Positions 59,571 to 64,000 of a stretch of DNA of 64,000 nt are shown in pieces. Below the pieces are notes generated by a model. The model did not search any database and was not told where the DNA came from. It was given only the letters and a program-made list of their open reading frames with translations. Source of the stretch: Dendrophyllia cribrosa (taxonomy: Eukaryota > Cnidaria > Anthozoa > Scleractinia > Dendrophylliidae); the NCBI GenBank assembly GCA_024195265.1, contig JAJLRJ010000011.1, forward strand, positions 5,129,861-5,193,860, read 5' to 3'. The position numbers were made by a program, and so were the translations under genes. Numbering within the stretch: position 1 is the first letter of the stretch; the number at the start of each line of letters is the position of its first letter.

Positions 59571-61058
59571 GTAAGTTGTCTTCGTTCAGTAAAGATACAA
59601 AAATTTAGCTGTCATGTTAAACCCATTTGTTCTCTGTTTGGTTTCTGCCACTTGTTAGTAGTGTTTAAAAGACGAGCGGTCGTGTTCTTTTAGATCTACA
59701 ATCACGAGCTGAAGACTACTTATGAAATGAAAATGAAATGCTAATATTATTACTTACAACCACAGTATTTTCTCTGGGGAGCTCACACACTGTCCCCCTA
59801 ACCCTAATTAGATATATGCGCTGTGCAGTATGTGGTCCAGAGGGACGTATTACGTAGCCATATACTTTGTTCAGTATAAAAGTGCTCGCCTCATGCCAAA
59901 ACCTCCCTCAGTCTTTTCGAAATGGACCACCGTCACATAGTTTCGCCCACCCTCCTCCCGGCAGCGATGAACTACAGTTGTACTCTTCTCCCTTGGGAGC
60001 TACCCGTTCCCAGTCGCCTCGGGCTGATTATCCCCATATCTTGTCATCGCACGGGCATTGTTTGCCGGGGATCCCAGTGAAAATATATCACTATACAGCC
60101 ACTAATGGTTGTTACTAATTAGAACAAGAAAACTGAGAACATTTTTTCCTTTCTTTTCTTATGCATGTACTTTTCTCAACAGTGACTAGTGGAAACCGGG
60201 ATAAAATAAGGTCAACCCAAAAACAAACTTAATGCGTAAGGTCGATCGCTCGGTCGCAATTTACCCGTTTTGTTTTCATTTTGTAAATCTTTTTGTTACT
60301 TCTGGCCCATTTTGTAGCAACGAAATCGAAATCTAGTCTTGATTTATTTGTGTCAATATTCAAAATTTGTAGTTGCGACAGTGGATCGTCCTACTAGAAT
60401 CAGCTCTCTTAAAAATGTTAGACTCATGCTAGGAATGGTTGTGAAGTTACTGGGACCACAACACTTTGGTTTTGTTTGGTCTAAGCACAATCACACTTAA
60501 AACATACTGCTTACGAGTAAACCGCTGGCAAATATTGCTTAATTATATGCCTACGCTTCTTTATTCGTGAATACGCGAAGATTTGAACAAGTTATAGCAG
60601 ACGGTGACAAATAGGTCGGCTGTAAACTTTTCTTGCAGTGGTAAGTCGATGTCCAGTGCATAGGGCTGGCGCATATATTTTGCCCTTTCCAAATGCGATT
60701 AATAACGGTCACCTGGCAAGGAGACAGCGTTGGAGGGAGGAGAGGGCGGAGAGTTGTACGCAGAAGGTAGGCGTGTGAGGGGGGAAGGGGTGCAAAACGC
60801 GTTGGAGAGGGTAGGGTCCGAAGTTTGTTTCGTAGTCACACGTTGGCTCATAGTAGCCTTTGATTACTACTTGTTAATAATCGTTTGTATGATTCTTATA
60901 AATGAGAACTTAAATGTTCCTTAACCGGAATAAATAAAAGGTTACTTTAACAAAACTGAGATGCAGCTACCTATACCTCAATGCAAGGGCAAATTTGGCT
61001 ATCGGTAAAAAAAGTACTTGTTGAAAAGCGATCTTATGTCATGAAAAGCCTATAACTA
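59571..61058. other. Lectin 2 intron, left part
   Basis: A 1.5-kb stretch without a recognised gene or complete element. 60725-60815 is G-rich (ggagggaggagagggcggag). Confidence 0.4.
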
Positions 61059-61624
61059 CAGTTGAACCTCCCGTAAACGATCACTGAAAATGCAAAGCCA
61101 AGGTGGTCGCTTACCGGAGGTGGTCGCTTAGGAGAGGTGGTCGCTTAGGAGAGGTGGTCGCTTAGGAGAGGTGGTCGCTTAGGAAAGGTGGTCGCTTAGG
61201 AGAGGTGGCTGCTTAGGAGAGGTGGTCGCTTAATAGAGTTCAAACCGCAGGGGGTTTTAACTTTGAATCATGAACCTGTAGTAATTTCGATATAAATAGC
61301 ACCTATCACACAAAATATTGAATCATATTGAAGTTTTGATGCAAGGGACAAAATTTTCGTATTCTTGGACTTGTACTGTAACGTCTGTCACACATTAGTC
61401 AATTTGCCGGTCAGAAGTGGGATCGACATATGGACGAGTGGTCGCTTACCAGAGGTTAAAAACAATAGAAAAGTTCAAATCGCTAGCGTTGAAAGTGGTT
61501 GCGGTCGCTTACGAGAGGTGGTCGCTTATGAGAGGTTTCGACTACAGTGTTTAGACTGGAAAATAATTGGTATTTTGGACGAATGGTCACTTAGAAGAGG
61601 TGGTCCCTTATGGATGTTCGACTG
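61059..61624. mobile_element. MITE with CAGTTGAACCTCCC / GGATGTTCGACTG termini and 17-18-bp minisatellite
   Basis: TA flanks both ends. The interior has about seven copies of ggtggtcgcttaggaga (61100-61230) and further gtggtcgctta words on the right. It lies in the lectin 2 intron and is related to 18979-19232 and 40928-41534. Confidence 0.8.
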
Positions 61625-61949
61625 TAAATGCAAGTTGTAATTGCCCACAGGTTAAGAATCTTCCACAGCTAAAACAGCTTCGTTCCACAAAATATTTCTC
61701 TTTGTTTGCTGAAATTATCTTTGTTCACTTTTTGTTAGCTTTAGATTGCCCTGATGACTGGGAGGAGTTTGGCAGCTCTTGCTACAAGGTGATGGATAAG
61801 TTTGGATACTCACGTAAATTTACCTGGTTAAAAGCCCTACGTGTGTGTCTTGGGTTTGGAGGAAATCTCGTAAGCATAGCGAATGAAAAGGAAATGGATT
61901 CAGAGATCTCTGCCTTGACAGGATCGTCGCCGTTTGAATCACGGCACAG

Positions 61950-62673
61950 CTTGCTCTTAAAGAAAATTCAACCAACAAATATGCTCAACAATGCGGCCTG
62001 TGCTTGGGGCAATCTGTTCGAGCCGATTATACGCAAGTATTTTGAGCAAAAACATTCTGTTTCCGTTTTTGGCCACAGCATCTCTCTTAATCTTGCAAGA
62101 GATCATCCACTTTATCGAAAGGTCACTTGCAGCCCAGACGGATATTTTCTAGACAAAGATAACGGCTTAAGCTTGTTGGAGTTTAAATGTCCGTTCAAAC
62201 GGAAAATAGCCATGAACAGAATTCCTGGCTATTATAGCGATCAGATACAAACAGGGCTTGCTTTGAGTGGCGACATGGTCTCCAAAGGTTTGTTTGTTGA
62301 CGGTTATTTCAGATTGTGCTCTTTAAACCATCTTGAACCAAATCTGGCACACAACCAGTTTCTAAACGGAGGAAACAAGTTCAAAACGAAGGGCGACATA
62401 ACACTTGCGTGGGGAGTTTGTTATTTATTTAGCAAACGGACGATAACAAGAAATCAAAAGGCAATCATCGACGTCGGTTCCCTCAAATCAAAACAATTAT
62501 TTGAGAGAATTATGTCTTCCATTGCTGAGAAGGACATATGGTGTTGTTATGGGGTTGTAAGGATGTCGTTTAGAAAACAGGACGAAGATGAGGAGTTTTT
62601 GCGTTACACCCATATGCAAGAAGTGTTTTCAGCGGGTTCAGAAGGCCCTAAACCAGTGGCTGTGTTTGCCTGA
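61950..62673 (+). CDS. Virus-type YqaJ/alkaline exonuclease, endogenised and fused to lectin 2
   Basis: About 240 residues in the same open frame as the lectin 2 exon. Motifs: ACAWGNLFEPIIRKYF, CSPDGYF (metal-binding Asp), SLLEFKCPFKR (the E-x-K of the PD-(D/E)XK nuclease fold) and YYSDQIQTGLALSGD. These are the marks of YqaJ-like viral recombinases/alkaline exonucleases, which process viral DNA during replication and recombination. The region N-terminal to WGN is short, so the nuclease probably lacks its start. No viral ATG is obvious between the lectin part and WGN. The frame ends TGA at 62671-62673. Confidence 0.75.
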
Positions 62674-62689
62674 AGCTCCTGGATATAAC

Positions 62690-62945
62690 TGAGATTTGGG
62701 CGCCAAAGCAACCAAACTTTTTGAGCAATATTCAAACGTCAGTCGAGCGTTTTCATAACAGCTTGGCAAGCCTTCGAAAACGAAAAAAGATAACAGAACA
62801 CTCTGAAGAGAAAAGCATCAAACAAACCACCCATGTGAAAACTGTTCCAAACAATTTTGGTGATGACAGTGCAGTTGCGGAATCCTTCTTACTCTCAAAG
62901 TTGAACCAATTGGAGAAATATCATCCCAGTCTATATACCAACTGA
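62690..62945 (+). CDS. Viral-region ORF, unknown, probably partial
   Basis: The open frame has no clear ATG and reads TEIWAPKQPNFLSNIQTSVE, then a lysine-rich LRKRKKITEHSEEKS stretch, ending LEKYHPSLYTN. It lies between the exonuclease and the zinc-finger ORF on the same strand. It may be a gene that has lost its start. Function unknown. Confidence 0.4.
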
Positions 62946-62949
62946 GCCA

Positions 62950-63351
62950 ATGGAGCAACTGGCTTTTGGTGAATCCCGTTGGGATTATTTGGCAGACATG
63001 ATCAAAGATTACATCCTTGAATTGGCTGAAAGAGAAGTCCAGCGTGACTTGGCTGCCAGGGTCCTTCATCAACGCAGGATGAAATCTGTATGCCGTGCAA
63101 TAAAAAATCATTATCACTGGCAACACGATTGCTATTTCCCTATATTCACTTCACAAACATGTGATGAATGTCAAGAATACTTCTCGTCAGAAGTGGACAT
63201 GGGTATGCACAGAGCTATTTGTCCTGGCATGTCACTTTCTAGATGCTTACAGCTGGAATTGCTGAATACGAGCATCGATAGTGATGAAGAGGAAGATTAT
63301 GATGGCCCAAGTGCTCACGAAAGTTTCTATGGCAGTGCTCACTCAACGTGA
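62950..63351 (+). CDS. Viral-region ORF with a C2HC zinc-finger-like motif
   Basis: 133 residues from ATG at 62950, five bases after the preceding frame ends. It is helical and charged at the start (DYILELAEREVQRDLAARVL), then has CDECQEYFSSEVDMGMHRAIC (C-x2-C-x13-H-x3-C) and an acidic tail SDEEEDYD. It overlaps the end of the minus-strand VLTF3-like gene by 13 bp, a tight packing typical of a viral genome. I do not recognise the family. Confidence 0.55.
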   Translation: MEQLAFGESRWDYLADMIKDYILELAEREVQRDLAARVLHQRRMKSVCRAIKNHYHWQHDCYFPIFTSQTCDECQEYFSSEVDMGMHRAICPGMSLSRCLQLELLNTSIDSDEEEDYDGPSAHESFYGSAHST

Positions 63352-64000
63352 CCCATCTTTTCAAGCATGATCTTCCAGCTTTGTTCGTACTTCCACATTG
63401 ATTTTTCTGGGACTTGCAGCAAGAAGTAATTGACAAGCCGATGTGGCCCTTTTATCGCATCCAAGATTTTGTGGGCCACAAAGGGCATGGAGATTCTTTT
63501 CGGCAGATATTCTTCGATGAATTTGAATGTCTCATTTGCATGATGTATTTCATCATTGGACAAGCAGACGTGGTGTTCACAAATTTTCAGATGTTTGTTG
63601 AGATAGCTTTTGAAGTTGTAGTGTTTGACGGTCATTCTTTTTTTGGTAATTGTGTAATCGCCACCATAGAGCCCGTTATAATCGAAGGTCACACCATCCA
63701 GAGGCTCTAAGAGCCCGCAGTCCTCACAGCAAAGTTCTGATGAAAACATCCTGAGGTTTAATTTGCCTTTGCAGTTTTGGCAAAATTTTGTCCTTTCATT
63801 CACAAGGGTGAAAGGTGAGTGTTGGGGGCATTGTTTCTCGGGAGAAAGATACTCCTTGATGATATGAAGGCGTTCTGACAGGTTTGAACGCCGTATTTCT
63901 TTGGTGTAGCTTTCGAGTGAGCGCAGGAGGATAAATTTGTATTCTTTATCAAGCTCATCGAGTTTGGCTTTGTATTCGCCTTTAGTGTCCAAGGATCGAA
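63339..64000 (-). CDS. VLTF3-like viral late transcription factor (5' end outside window)
   Basis: Minus-strand frame open from the window edge to a TGA at 63341-63339, about 220 residues. It has a zinc-ribbon-like pair CQNC...CCEDCG (spacing 17), then a Y-x-GDYT and a KHYNFKSYLNKHLKICEHH segment followed by helices and a MWKYEQSWKIM end, in the order known for poxvirus A2/VLTF3-family proteins of nucleocytoplasmic large DNA viruses. Those factors direct late viral gene transcription. No stop occurs inside the frame. The assignment rests on motif layout only. Confidence 0.6.
   Translation of the reverse strand, partial: RSLDTKGEYKAKLDELDKEYKFILLRSLESYTKEIRRSNLSERLHIIKEYLSPEKQCPQHSPFTLVNERTKFCQNCKGKLNLRMFSSELCCEDCGLLEPLDGVTFDYNGLYGGDYTITKKRMTVKHYNFKSYLNKHLKICEHHVCLSNDEIHHANETFKFIEEYLPKRISMPFVAHKILDAIKGPHRLVNYFLLQVPEKSMWKYEQSWKIMLEKMGHVE

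Larger units (their letters stand above)
59513..61955 (+). pseudogene. Secreted C-type lectin 2, truncated in its lectin domain by viral sequence
   Basis: Exon 1 (coding 59513-59570) encodes a signal peptide, MTKIILFVSLLVVTTMSKA, ending in phase 1 at gtaagt. Exon 2 begins at 61745 (acceptor gctttag) in matching phase and reads DCPDDWEEFGSSCYKVMDKF, then TWLKALRVCLGFGGNLVSI and KEMDSEISALTG, the first half of a C-type lectin domain. After about residue 80 (ISALTGSSPF) the WIGL core, sugar motif and WND motif are absent; the frame runs on into an exonuclease-like sequence. Lectin 2 faces away from lectin 1, so the two are head-to-head relatives. The lectin fold cannot form from what remains. 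Confidence 0.8.

Noticed and set aside
61100..61230. CRISPR-like or regulatory short repeats
   Set aside because: Contiguous 17-18-bp minisatellite inside a TA-flanked MITE.

Overview
The window looks like nuclear DNA of an anthozoan cnidarian, most likely a stony coral. This is inferred from intron-rich animal genes with GT-AG splicing, a KIAA0319-type PKD-domain receptor, secreted C-type lectins, and dense palindromic MITEs, SINEs, Penelope and L1/Tx1 elements. No database search was possible, so the species is not determined.

Layout. (1) 1-18761, + strand: the 3' part of a KIAA0319/KIAA0319L-like gene. Seventeen exons can be joined in frame from PKD repeats to the cytoplasmic tail, with introns full of MITEs and SINEs. 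(2) 18762-23985: intergenic MITEs and palindromes. (3) 23988-30281: a complete 6.3-kb transposon with ~455-bp terminal inverted repeats and two convergent spliced genes. One is a DDE integrase-like transposase (+); the other is an apparently intact alpha-kinase (-). This is the most unusual system in the window. (4) 31395-35913: a second TIR element (1.05-kb arms, TTAA flanks) with no transposase recognised. (5) 35975-46660: a doubly palindromic satellite in two opposite orientations, broken up by MITEs and by a Penelope remnant that still carries a recognisable hammerhead ribozyme. (6) 46650-49080: an L1/Tx1-type element missing its reverse transcriptase. (7) 49154-51670, - strand: a complete three-exon secreted C-type lectin with a coiled-coil neck. 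(8) 53040-56520: a Penelope-like RT broken by a Harbinger-type MITE, flanked by a 375-bp direct duplication. (9) 59513-61950, + strand: a second lectin gene whose carbohydrate-recognition domain runs, in one open frame, into a virus-type YqaJ exonuclease. (10) From there to the window end: ORFs of nucleocytoplasmic large-DNA-virus type, including a VLTF3-like late transcription factor on the - strand.

How the parts relate. The receptor gene and the two head-to-head lectins are host genes; nearly everything else is mobile or viral. In the 6.3-kb transposon each gene starts a few bases inside its TIR, so the TIRs may act both as transposase substrates and as promoters. Lectin 2 appears to have been broken by endogenisation of a large DNA virus.
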